A stretch of DNA of 28,040 bases from CAYSBK01 sp964429265 (GTDB lineage: Bacteria > Planctomycetota > Phycisphaerae > Sedimentisphaerales > Anaerobacaceae): assembly GCA_964429265.1 (NCBI GenBank), contig CAYSBK010000015.1:1-28040 (forward strand). The letters run 5' to 3'. Below the pieces are notes generated by a model. It did not search any database, had not been told where the DNA came from, and saw only the letters and a program-made list of their open reading frames with translations. Of this stretch, positions 20,143 through 28,040 are shown in pieces. The position numbers and the translations under genes are program-made. Numbering within the stretch: position 1 is the stretch's first letter; each line of letters starts with the position of its first letter.

Positions 20143-23100
20143 CTAAACCGCGACAGCACGGCCGGGCGCGAAAAAGTACAACCACTTGCCCGCTATCGGC
20201 CTTTCCAGTATCGCCGATGCCGCCTCCGCATACAACTCCACCTGGCCCCTGTACAACTCCGCACGTCCCGCTGCACTTTGCTGGTCAACCTGGTCGGTCT
20301 TGAAATCAATCACCACCAGCCCTTCCGGCCCAGCCACCACCACATCAACCACCCCCTGGACCACGATCTTCTGCTGCGACCTCCGTGAAACCTCGCGTCT
20401 CTCTATCTCGCACCATCGCTCCACGGGCAAAGCGTACGTAAAAGGCCACTCTCGAAGCACAACCGCCCCCTCCTCCAGCATCTTCCGTCCGGGCTCACTG
20501 CCGAAAAACTTTACTATCGCCTCGCTGCAAATCTCCTGCGCAACGTCACCGCTTAGAGCGCCCCTCTCCACCAAGCGTGCCTTTGCCAGCTCAACCGTCG
20601 CCTCCGTCACCGGCCCAGCAATGTCAAGCTCGGCCATAACCAGGTGGAACGCCGACCCAAGCTGCCGCTGTCGCCCGGACGCACCCACCTGCACCCGGCC
20701 CGCGGGAACCACAGGCCGCATCACCGGCCGATGCCCAAGGTCGAACCTGGCGTATTCATCGCCGCTGTGCGTCAGCTCACTGACCGACTGCTTGGCGGGA
20801 ATAACCGTCTCCGCCGATCCCGGATACTCCCACCTAAGCGACGCCTTGAGCTTCTCCACAATTTGCCCGCCGTCCACAGGCCCCGAAGATTTCCGCACCG
20901 GCCTGCTACCGGTTGTTGCCCTGTCCTTCCTGGCAGCCTCCACCTTCCTCGAAAGCTCACCCATTTCGTCTTCACCGTAAACCCTCAACTCGAACAACTC
21001 CCCATCCTCACACCCTTGCTCCAGCCCCGTCTCGAACGCTTCGTGAAGCCTGCGCTGTCTGCACAACGCGTACACCAGCCACTCCAGCGGGTTGCGGCAG
21101 CGGCGCAACTGCCAGTACGCCACCGTCTCACCGCCTGCCAGAAATCCTTCGCAGAGCATCTGCCGGACGCGCTTGTACTCTTGGTGGGCTGTCAGTATCA
21201 GCCTGTCTCGGGCACGAGTCGTCGCGACGTACAGTATCCGCAGCTCCTCGGCCAGAATTGATTTTTCCTTTTCCTCGGCGATAACCTGGTGAGCAAGCGA
21301 AGACAATTTCGTACCGGTGGAACTGTCCACGACCTGAAGCCCGAGCGTTCGCTGCCCGCTGGTAAGACAGGGCCCGGAAATATCCGTCCTGTTGAACCGG
21401 CTGTTCAGGTCCGCCAAAAACACAACCGGAAACTCCAGGCCCTTACTCTTGTGGATAGTCTCAACCCGAACACTGTTCTCCGCTGACGGGCTCGGCTGCG
21501 CAGGCGCCCAGTCCCATTGCTTCTCCTGCAGCTTCTCGATAAACTCCACGAACCGCCCCAGCGACGCGATCCCGCTGCCGCTTGCGAATCCCTCGAACTG
21601 GATCGCCCGGTCGTGCAGCTTCAACAGGTTCGCCTTCCTCGCCCGGCCGTTCGGCAAACCACACACAAACGAAAGGTAGCGCCGCTGCCTGTATATCCGC
21701 CATATCAACTCCGCAAGCTCCCCTCTCCTGGCCATAGTCCGCCAGGATTCAATCAGCCCCAACGCTTCGCCGAGCTTCTCAGCCAGTTTCTTCTCCGCCC
21801 CCGAAGCCCGATACCTCATCACCCTCTCGTAGAAGCACAGGTCCTGCTGCTCCAGCGTGTGAAGCCTTATCTTCGCCAACTCCGTATCGCTGATGCCGAA
21901 CAACGGACTGCGCAGCACCGCCGCGAACTCGATATCCCGCAGCGGATTATCAAGCACCTTCAGCAGGCACAGCATATCGCTGATTTCCGTAGCCTCAAAA
22001 TACCCGGCGATCGCATCGCAGGTAACCGGTATCCCCGCGAGTCTCAGCACCTCCACGAAATCCGCCTTCCTCGCGACCGACCGCATCAGTACCACTATGT
22101 CACCGTAGCGAACCTGTCGGAACCTCTGTTCCTGCTTGTCCCAGACCTGCGACGCCGCGCCCTTACCCTCCACCAGTTCCTTTATCCGCTGAGCTATCAG
22201 CGCCGCCTGCAACTGCCGCCCGCTCAATACGCCCGAATCCCCTTGCGCCTCTTCATCGTCTCCGCCGCAAGCCGACCGTCCACCCTTACCTTCAGTCGCC
22301 AGCAAGTGCAACTCCACGCAGCAATCACCCTTCGTATCGCCCGCGGCATCGTCCTGATCCAAATCGGCCGGCCTCAACCACGCCGACTCGTCATAAGCAA
22401 TCCCGCACGAAGACTCCGTCATCAGCCTCGCAAAAACCGCGTTCACAAAATCCAGTATCCCGCGGCGCGACCGAAAATTGGTCTTCAGGTCCACGCGCAG
22501 ACCCGCATCATCCCGCCGCGGCTCCGCCTCCGCCTGTTTCAGTTGTTTCACGAAGATGTGCGGCTCGGCCCCACGCCAGGCATAAATGCTCTGCTTGACG
22601 TCACCAACCCGAAACACCCGCCCGCTGCAGCCCACCATCTCCAGTATCGCCTGTTGGACGGGATTTACGTCCTGGTACTCGTCCACAAACAGGTACCGGT
22701 ATCGCTTCCGCACCGCCAGCGCCGCCGTCGAGGGCTCCAACTGCTGCCCCTGCCCATCCTGCTTTGCCAGCAAGCCCAGCGCATAACGCTCGAGGTCCGC
22801 AAAATCAAGGCAGTTGAACCGCCGCTTCGCCTGCCCATAAAGCTGCTCGAACTTCTTGACCAGCTCTATCATCACCCTCGTCTGCCGGCTGCTGAAAACG
22901 CCGACACGCTCCACGTAATCAGGATTAACAACCGCCAGCTCACGCAAACTTTCGAACTGCGCCTTTGCATCCTTTGCAGCTTTTTGCACGACCTGCGCGA
23001 GCAGCTCCGGCAGTCCCCTCGGCTTCTGAACTCTCGGAGGCAACTCCAAGTTCAATATCCCTTCGGCGCAGGCTTGCCAGTCGCCCGCCTTTAACTGCCC

Positions 23101-23889
23101 GAGGCACTTCTCCACGGGCTCGGCAAGCTGCTGCTGCCACGTGTCGCACCAATCCTGCCCAGCCTTCTCCCTGCCGCAAAGCTCCTGCGCAAATCGAATC
23201 CGCCGCAGAATATGCCTCAGTCGCTCCGCCACAATCTCTTTCTGAATCCGCCCAAGCTCCGTCCTCTCCGGCTCCGCAACACCCGCCAGCGTCAACGCAC
23301 GCTCGTACCACCCCGCACGCCCGACAACCGTCTCCAGAAAATCGCTCACCGAAATTATGTTCGCCAGAAAACCCTCACCCCCGCGAACATTTCGACCGCG
23401 GAAAAGCTCCACCAGCGCCGGCTGCAAGTGGCTCTGTTCCCACGCCCAATCGACCGTCTTTTCCAGTATCTCCGCCTTCAAAAGCCCCGCCTCGTCCTCG
23501 TCTATCACCCGAAACCCCGGCTCCACGTCAACCCTGTAGAAGTATTCCTCCACAAGACGCCGGCAGAACGAGTGTATCGTGCTCACCTGTGCCCCCTGCA
23601 GCAGCATAAGCTGCCGCCGGATATGCACGTCGCCCATCCGCTGGTATGCTGCAGCAAGCTGCTGGCCGATCCGCCGCCGCATCTGCTCCGCGGCCGCATC
23701 CGTGAACGTCAAAACCACGATATCCTGGATGTCTCGGCACAGTTCCTTCTCCGCCACGATCTCCACGCACCTGCCCGAAAGCACCGACGTCTTGCCCGTG
23801 CCGGCCGATGCGCTGACAATCACGTCCCGCCCGCGGGCCTTCACCGCACGCAACTGCTCCGCCGTCCATTTAACCTGCTGTTCAGTCAT
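20143..23889 (-). CDS. addA: AddA-type helicase-nuclease subunit
   Basis: UvrD-family 3'-5' helicase fused to a RecB-type nuclease; with AddB it processes double-strand DNA ends for recombination. The protein has 1248 residues, the normal size. Motifs in order: Q/I motif KWTAEQLRAV and VSASAGTGKTSVLSGR (Walker A, residues 26-34), Ia VVLTFTDAAAEQMRRRIG, TIHSFCRRLVEEYF, II LFVDEYQDVNPVQQAIL (near 402), III-IV GRVFRVGDVKQSIYAWRGAE, V VETIHKSKGLEFPVVFLADL and VI LRILYVATTRARDRLILTAH. The C-terminal nuclease has GLVVIDFKTDQVD (near 1190) and YRGQVELYAEAA. Its ATG overlaps the addB stop by 8 bases, so the two subunits are coupled. Some related alphaproteobacterial and planctomycete enzymes share this layout; I use the AddA name by domain order. 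Confidence 0.93.
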   Translation of the reverse strand: MTEQQVKWTAEQLRAVKARGRDVIVSASAGTGKTSVLSGRCVEIVAEKELCRDIQDIVVLTFTDAAAEQMRRRIGQQLAAAYQRMGDVHIRRQLMLLQGAQVSTIHSFCRRLVEEYFYRVDVEPGFRVIDEDEAGLLKAEILEKTVDWAWEQSHLQPALVELFRGRNVRGGEGFLANIISVSDFLETVVGRAGWYERALTLAGVAEPERTELGRIQKEIVAERLRHILRRIRFAQELCGREKAGQDWCDTWQQQLAEPVEKCLGQLKAGDWQACAEGILNLELPPRVQKPRGLPELLAQVVQKAAKDAKAQFESLRELAVVNPDYVERVGVFSSRQTRVMIELVKKFEQLYGQAKRRFNCLDFADLERYALGLLAKQDGQGQQLEPSTAALAVRKRYRYLFVDEYQDVNPVQQAILEMVGCSGRVFRVGDVKQSIYAWRGAEPHIFVKQLKQAEAEPRRDDAGLRVDLKTNFRSRRGILDFVNAVFARLMTESSCGIAYDESAWLRPADLDQDDAAGDTKGDCCVELHLLATEGKGGRSACGGDDEEAQGDSGVLSGRQLQAALIAQRIKELVEGKGAASQVWDKQEQRFRQVRYGDIVVLMRSVARKADFVEVLRLAGIPVTCDAIAGYFEATEISDMLCLLKVLDNPLRDIEFAAVLRSPLFGISDTELAKIRLHTLEQQDLCFYERVMRYRASGAEKKLAEKLGEALGLIESWRTMARRGELAELIWRIYRQRRYLSFVCGLPNGRARKANLLKLHDRAIQFEGFASGSGIASLGRFVEFIEKLQEKQWDWAPAQPSPSAENSVRVETIHKSKGLEFPVVFLADLNSRFNRTDISGPCLTSGQRTLGLQVVDSSTGTKLSSLAHQVIAEEKEKSILAEELRILYVATTRARDRLILTAHQEYKRVRQMLCEGFLAGGETVAYWQLRRCRNPLEWLVYALCRQRRLHEAFETGLEQGCEDGELFELRVYGEDEMGELSRKVEAARKDRATTGSRPVRKSSGPVDGGQIVEKLKASLRWEYPGSAETVIPAKQSVSELTHSGDEYARFDLGHRPVMRPVVPAGRVQVGASGRQRQLGSAFHLVMAELDIAGPVTEATVELAKARLVERGALSGDVAQEICSEAIVKFFGSEPGRKMLEEGAVVLREWPFTYALPVERWCEIERREVSRRSQQKIVVQGVVDVVVAGPEGLVVIDFKTDQVDQQSAAGRAELYRGQVELYAEAASAILERPIAGKWLYFFAPGRAVAV

Positions 23890-26800
23890 CGCCGCCGCCT
23901 GCTTCGCCCAGCAAATCCTTCTTCGTAACCCGCCGCAAAAACCGCCAGTCGTTCACTCGCCAGTCGAACCGACACACCGCCCTGTAATCGCACCAGCCGC
24001 ACGCCGTATCGTTACCCAGCCGGTAAGGACTGACATCAATCTTCCCCTCCGTAATCTCCCCTACCAACTCGATTATCTTCCGCTCGGCAAACCGAAGAAC
24101 AAACTCGAAGTCCTCCGCCGACAACGCATCAGTTTTCTCATAGTGCCCGTACTGCTGACCGTTGGCGGTAACGAAAAATCCATACCACCGGCTCCAGCCC
24201 GACATCGTTTCCTTGTCGAGACACCGAAAGTACTGCCCGTTGAACAACCCCCTGGCCTTGTACTGTTTCTGCTTCTTCTCCGCTGCCACGTCGCTAAGGT
24301 CGGCCTTTTCCGCCCACCTTTCCACCGGCATATAGAAAGCTCCCACGGGCATCAGCCCTGGATACTTTTTCGACAACGCCCCGCGCACCGCCAGAAGATA
24401 AATCGGAAGCTGCATATCCAGTCCATAATAGAACTTCTCCCACCGAAACCTCCTTTCCGTCCGCTTGTAATCGAAAACCACTGCCGCCTTTCGACCGTCC
24501 ACCTCGGCCACGTCAAGCCGGTCGATCTTCCCCACCAGTGACGCCACCCTGCCGTCGCCCAGCCTGACCTCGTACCCCCCGACGCCGTCGTTAAGCCCGC
24601 CGACCTGGCCGAACCAGACCTCCGAAACCACCGGCTCAAGGCTGCCCGCCTGCTGCATTTGCCTGATAGCCAGCACGCAGTCGCGCAAATGTTCACCCGC
24701 CGATTCCACGATAAAAGCGTTGTGCCGCGACCGGCGAACAAAGTTCGATATGAAAGCATCGCTGCCGGCTAATTCCTCGATGCACTCGTCCAGCAACCTC
24801 AAAAGCTCCTGCTCGCCGCTGGTCGCAAAAGTCTTTCCGGCAGCCCTTAGTTTCTTCAAAAGCCGGTCCAGAACCTTGTGATAGAAATCACCAACGTCCA
24901 GCGGCTCCAGCCTGAACTGCCGTCGCCGCTTCAGCTCCAGCACCCACCCCGCAAAATGCTTGTACGGACACTCCGAAAAATCCCTCAGCCTCGTCGCAGA
25001 CACCCTTATCCGCGAAGGAAAAACCCGCTTCGCAACTTCCCCGTCCAGTCGGGCATCGTTATCATACCCCACCGCGGCCCGCACCCACTCGCCAAGCTCC
25101 CGCAATTCCGCGTCCGCGCAAATCTCATCCAGTATCAACCGATACTCCGCTTGCCGCTGCTCGTCCTCATCACCCCCGCCGCCGCACGCCGTGCACAACT
25201 GCTCTAAAAGCTCCCCCTCGCAATACACCTGCTCGGCGCCGACCGGCTCGGCCGAAGCCGACTGCTCAACTACATCCTCAAACACCTCCTGCAGGCTCCC
25301 CACGAACTGCGACGGCACCTCCGCATTGCCTCGCTCATCCGCCAGCGGATACGTCACGCACAGGTACTGCGAAGCCCGCGTAAAGGCGATGTACGCCAGG
25401 TACTGCCTCTCCACGAGCTTTTCCGTCGTCCCGGCACCCACCGCAAACCCCACCGACTCGACGCTCCGGCGGTCGTCGTCGCTCAACAGCCCCGCAGAAC
25501 CCACAGGCAACGGAAACCACCTCTGCGTCGCACCCACGATAAACGCCGCCTTGATATCCGGATGTCTGCTTCGCTCAATCGAACCAACAAGAACCTCGTC
25601 GCAACTGGCCGGAATAAGCCCAAGCTCCATCTGCGAAAACGCCGACCCAAGAATCGCCAGGTACTCCTGCCCCGCAAGCTCACGCCCCGCAAATATCTCC
25701 ACCATCTCCTCGAAAACACCCACGAACTTCTCATAGAATTGCCGGTGCTGCTCTGCCGTCGCGTAGTCGCCCGCCCGGCTTGCATCTTCGACCCATTGCT
25801 CCAGTTGTCGTTCCACCCCCAGCCGCTCGAGAAAACTGAACACCGCCTCCGCGAACTCCGCGGGCCCCATACTCCGCACGCTCTCGTCCTCGTCCGTCAA
25901 TGCCCGCCGCAATCGCAACAAAGGCTCCGCCGCCGACCGCCGAATCCCGTCTATCCGCTCCTCGTCAAACCCATCATCGGCCCGCGCAAACCGCCACGGC
26001 GCTTCGCTGACCCAGTCATCTCCGTTGATACCACACGCCAGACAGTAATTCTCCAACAGGTCCACATCCTCGCGCCCCAGCCCCGCAAGCTCCGTCTTCA
26101 GGCACGAAAAAACATCCCCCGTCTCGAACCCGCCTGTCGCAACACGAACAGCCGAGCAAACAAGCTCAACCACCGGGTGCCGGCGAAGCGGCCTGCGCTT
26201 GTCTATGAAAAACGGTATCCCGTAATCCCCGAACACCGCCCGCACGTAGTGCTCATATGCATCTATGTCCGGCGTAACAACCGCCACGTCGCGATACCGC
26301 CAACCCTTTTTCCTCACCAGTTGCTGTATTTGCCTGGCTACAAATACCACTTCACCTCGCTGGTTTCCCGCCGTAACCACCCGAACCGCACCTCCCGCCC
26401 GGGCCTTCGCCGCACCACCTTCGAAAATGTTCCTCTCAAGATGCCCCAGCGCAGGACAGCCCTTGAACCTCACCGCCTCCTCCAGTATCACCGGCTCGCG
26501 AACCTCCAGCCCGCACGACCTCACCGCCGCAAGTAGCTCCGCATACGTCTTCTCCGTCGGGTAGAACAATTGCGTCTGCCCGAACCGCTCGGGCTCCGGC
26601 CTGTCCAAGTCCAGCTTCGACGGGTCCAGGCAAAGCGCAATCCTCGCCTGCTCCACCCTCTTGAGCATCTCCATCAAAATCGCCGTCTCCGCCTGTGTAA
26701 AACCGGCAAAACCATCCACCCACAACCGCGCCCCCCGGATAAACCCCGCCTGCGACACCGCCTCCAGGCACTGGTTAAGCTGCACGTCCGGGTCCACGAA

Positions 26801-27367
26801 CTGCCCCTCGATCGCCTTCAAATACTCCCGAAAAATCACCCCGATATCCGCCAGCTTCGCAATCACCCCCTCGTCGGCCCCCTCCGCCCGAAGCCGCTCA
26901 ACCAACGCTTCCACCTCCTCCGCGCTGCGGCCGCACTGCTGCAACTCGCTTATCGTAGAAGCTATCTGCCCCGCCAGGCCCGGCATCTCCGCGCACCGCC
27001 CGAACACCCTCAGACTGTCCGCCTTCTCACCCAGCAGCTTGTGCACCAGCATCTCACGCCCCACACGCGACAGCTCAGGCAAGGCGCTGCGCCTGCCCAG
27101 CAGCCAGAACTGCAGTCGCGCAAACGACAGTATGTTCAGGCTCGGCCGCCACTTCCCCATACCCGCATCATAAAAAGGCTCCCCGCTGCCGTAGCCCGCC
27201 ACCGACCCCGATTCCACCACCAGCCTTTCCGCCTGGTACGTCGCCTGCTCCGGCACCAGCAGTATCAGCGACTGCCTTCCTCCACGCCGCAACGCCTCCA
27301 CCACCGCCTCGATGCAGTACCGTGTCTTGCCCGTCCCGCTTCTGCCCAGTATAAATTGAACTGCCAT
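23882..27367 (-). CDS. addB: AddB-type nuclease subunit with iron-sulfur cluster
   Basis: Partner of AddA; it has an inactivated helicase fold thought to scan for recombination hotspots and a nuclease for the other strand. About 1161 residues from the ATG at 27367 (MAVQFILGRSGTGKTRYC); the frame opens 36 bases earlier. Walker A GRSGTGKT is at 8-15, followed by LILLVPEQATYQAERLVV. The C-terminal RecB-type nuclease has VFDYKRTERRF (near 964) and YYGLDMQLPIYLLAV. Four cysteines for a 4Fe-4S cluster are visible: one in FSECPYKHFAGW (near 799) and three in ACGWCDYRAVC (near 1124-1132). The stop overlaps the addA start by 8 bases. The middle part is divergent. A promoter lies at 27442-27470. Confidence 0.92.
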   Translation of the reverse strand: MAVQFILGRSGTGKTRYCIEAVVEALRRGGRQSLILLVPEQATYQAERLVVESGSVAGYGSGEPFYDAGMGKWRPSLNILSFARLQFWLLGRRSALPELSRVGREMLVHKLLGEKADSLRVFGRCAEMPGLAGQIASTISELQQCGRSAEEVEALVERLRAEGADEGVIAKLADIGVIFREYLKAIEGQFVDPDVQLNQCLEAVSQAGFIRGARLWVDGFAGFTQAETAILMEMLKRVEQARIALCLDPSKLDLDRPEPERFGQTQLFYPTEKTYAELLAAVRSCGLEVREPVILEEAVRFKGCPALGHLERNIFEGGAAKARAGGAVRVVTAGNQRGEVVFVARQIQQLVRKKGWRYRDVAVVTPDIDAYEHYVRAVFGDYGIPFFIDKRRPLRRHPVVELVCSAVRVATGGFETGDVFSCLKTELAGLGREDVDLLENYCLACGINGDDWVSEAPWRFARADDGFDEERIDGIRRSAAEPLLRLRRALTDEDESVRSMGPAEFAEAVFSFLERLGVERQLEQWVEDASRAGDYATAEQHRQFYEKFVGVFEEMVEIFAGRELAGQEYLAILGSAFSQMELGLIPASCDEVLVGSIERSRHPDIKAAFIVGATQRWFPLPVGSAGLLSDDDRRSVESVGFAVGAGTTEKLVERQYLAYIAFTRASQYLCVTYPLADERGNAEVPSQFVGSLQEVFEDVVEQSASAEPVGAEQVYCEGELLEQLCTACGGGGDEDEQRQAEYRLILDEICADAELRELGEWVRAAVGYDNDARLDGEVAKRVFPSRIRVSATRLRDFSECPYKHFAGWVLELKRRRQFRLEPLDVGDFYHKVLDRLLKKLRAAGKTFATSGEQELLRLLDECIEELAGSDAFISNFVRRSRHNAFIVESAGEHLRDCVLAIRQMQQAGSLEPVVSEVWFGQVGGLNDGVGGYEVRLGDGRVASLVGKIDRLDVAEVDGRKAAVVFDYKRTERRFRWEKFYYGLDMQLPIYLLAVRGALSKKYPGLMPVGAFYMPVERWAEKADLSDVAAEKKQKQYKARGLFNGQYFRCLDKETMSGWSRWYGFFVTANGQQYGHYEKTDALSAEDFEFVLRFAERKIIELVGEITEGKIDVSPYRLGNDTACGWCDYRAVCRFDWRVNDWRFLRRVTKKDLLGEAGGGDD

Positions 27368-27441
27368 ACCACAACCCACACGCCAACCTGTCGCCCGCCC
27401 CACACCGTCCCGCCAGGAAAGATGCCTTCCTTACCCGACAC

Positions 27442-27470
27442 CTCATAACAAAAACCCTCACGCCTTTCAA
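27442..27470 (-). promoter_or_regulatory. Candidate addBA promoter
   Basis: On the minus strand TTGAAA (27465-27470, 5 of 6) is followed after 17 bases by TATGAG (27442-27447, 4 of 6). Transcription would begin near 27435, about 68 bases before the addB ATG. Confidence 0.45.
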
Positions 27471-27527
27471 GGCCCCCACGCCGATGGTTGGAACTGTCCC
27501 ATATTCTGTGGTTGACCATTTTGGCCA

Positions 27528-27569
27528 CAAGATCTTGCGTTTGTACGGTCCGGGAACCACAACATGTTG
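27528..27569. promoter_or_regulatory. Paired palindromes CAAGATCTTG and CAACATGTTG
   Basis: Two perfect 10-bp palindromes of the shared form CAA-SATS-TTG lie at 27528-27537 and 27560-27569. Their centres are 32 bp apart, about three helical turns, so bound dimers would face the same side. They are about 58-99 bp upstream of the addB -35 box. Confidence 0.4.
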
Positions 27570-27618
27570 GGTGTTGAAAAAAGTCCCACAATCTTTGGGA
27601 CACTTACAAACGGCCCAG

Positions 27619-27649
27619 CCGCTTGATATTTTAGCGGGTGCAATTTTTT
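27619..27649 (+). terminator. Possible weak hairpin with T-run
   Basis: CCGCT (27619-27623) and AGCGG (27633-27637) form a 5-bp stem with a 9-base loop; TTTTTT follows at 27644-27649 after a 6-base gap. There is no plus-strand gene upstream for it to terminate, and the gap before the T-run is long, so it may equally be part of a leader. Confidence 0.2.
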
Positions 27650-27671
27650 GTGGAAGAAGCAGATTTTCTTG

Positions 27672-27700
27672 TTGACTCGTAGCACGATTTTAGTAATCGT
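27672..27700 (+). promoter_or_regulatory. -35-like TTGACT with adjoining palindrome
   Basis: TTGACT (27672-27677, 5 of 6) is followed by a perfect dyad ACGATT-TTAGT-AATCGT at 27684-27700, which covers the place where a -10 box would lie (TAATCG at 27694-27699, 16-base spacer, weak). The arrangement suits a repressible promoter of the gene at 27742. Confidence 0.3.
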
Positions 27701-27741
27701 ATGCGCAAAGCTCCGGCAGACATGGTTTGGAGGCTAAGATT

Positions 27742-28040
27742 ATGAAGGTGAAGGTTTGGCTCGAAACGTTAGCGGCAAGCTGGATGGTTCTTCTCTTGTT
27801 GGTAGATTGCGGCTTTGCGGACACGCATCGGGAAGTGCAGGCGGTTGACGAAGATGGTTATGGCACGCACCCCGACTTGCAGACATGGAACAAGGTGACT
27901 ATTGAAGGAATAGTTCTGAATCGGCCGGACTACATGCTGGATGCCACCCCGGATGAAAACGTGCCTTTCGGGCCTGGGGCAATGTGGCAGATTTACATAC
28001 AGGGCGAGGGCGATGACCACGCTGGTACTGCCGTGTGGAT
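27742..28040 (+). CDS. Secreted protein of unknown function, cut by window end
   Basis: Open frame from ATG 27742 to the end of the window with no stop (99 complete codons). GGAGG at 27729-27733 lies 8 bases upstream, a strong ribosome binding site. The N-terminus is a signal peptide: MKVKVWLETLAASWMVLLLL followed by VDCGFADTH, with likely cleavage after about residue 26. The mature part begins with an acidic stretch (EVQAVDEDGYGTHPD), then NKVTIEGIVLNRPDYMLDAT and MWQIYIQGEGDDHAGTAVW, which suggests a small beta-rich, possibly OB-like, domain. I do not recognise the family. Codon use is less GC-biased than in the rest of the window. The C-terminus is missing, so a PEP-CTERM or other anchor cannot be judged. 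Confidence 0.8.
   Translation, partial: MKVKVWLETLAASWMVLLLLVDCGFADTHREVQAVDEDGYGTHPDLQTWNKVTIEGIVLNRPDYMLDATPDENVPFGPGAMWQIYIQGEGDDHAGTAVW

Larger units (their letters stand above)
27471..27741. other. Lower-GC divergent intergenic region rich in dyads
   Basis: No gene is supported here; short frames on both strands look random. The stretch is clearly A/T-richer than the rest of the window. It contains two 10-bp palindromes (27528-27537 and 27560-27569), a GTCCCA/TGGGAC hairpin (27583-27601), a CCGCT/AGCGG hairpin (27619-27623 with 27633-27637) followed by a T6 run (27644-27649), TTGACT at 27672-27677 and a palindrome at 27684-27700. The 16-mer GTCCCATATTCTGTGG (27496-27511) recurs with 3 changes at 27583-27598. 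Confidence 0.55.

Noticed and set aside
21517..23094. Long plus-strand open frame opposite addA
   Set aside because: Antisense shadow of AddA caused by high GC content; no recognisable domains.

Overview
This window is about 28 kb of GC-rich bacterial chromosome with short intergenic gaps and mostly housekeeping genes. I infer a member of the Planctomycetota, probably class Phycisphaerae. The pointers are a PEP-CTERM protein with FG-GAP repeats, two groEL paralogues around one groES, a zinc-less anti-sigma factor, an AddAB recombination nuclease and a short UvrC. This assignment rests on gene content and general knowledge, not on a search. No rRNA, tRNA, CRISPR array, insertion sequence or prophage gene was seen.

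Layout. Positions 1-1869 (+): an ECF sigma factor and a membrane anti-sigma factor, translationally coupled. Positions 2019-7833 (-): a continuous chaperone cluster read as groEL, groES, groEL, dnaJ, grpE, fmdB-type zinc ribbon. Positions 8179-10362 (+): a solitary beta-class DNA methyltransferase and ribD. Positions 10576-14965 (-): an OmpA-domain lipoprotein, ndk, a DUF3786 protein, uvrC, and then an unrecognised protein with its own promoter. Positions 15172-15624 (-): a rubrerythrin-like ferritin-fold protein, divergent from a YacL-type PIN/TRAM membrane protein (15998-17125, +) that precedes dnaA (17412-18737, +). Positions 18778-19845 (-): an exported FG-GAP protein with a PEP-CTERM tail. 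Positions 20143-27367 (-): addB and addA, overlapping by 8 bp. Positions 27742 to the end (+): the start of a secreted protein, cut by the window edge.

The chaperone cluster supplies a nearly complete folding set, without dnaK, in one transcription unit. The two GroELs are clearly different: the promoter-proximal copy keeps a Gly-Met-rich tail but has His where a key apical-domain Tyr is expected, and the distal copy is the reverse. A strong 15-bp interrupted hairpin lies between the distal groEL and dnaJ and may set their relative expression. No CIRCE element was found upstream; a different 12-bp palindrome overlaps a candidate promoter there.

Other points are a heptamer-like repeat that runs through the fmdB stop codon, a possible leaderless promoter for the methyltransferase, three phased repeats upstream of dnaA with no recognisable DnaA boxes, and two near-identical 10-bp palindromes 32 bp apart upstream of addB. 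I found no clearly new multi-gene defence or mobile system. The most original signals are regulatory sites and the chaperonin divergence.
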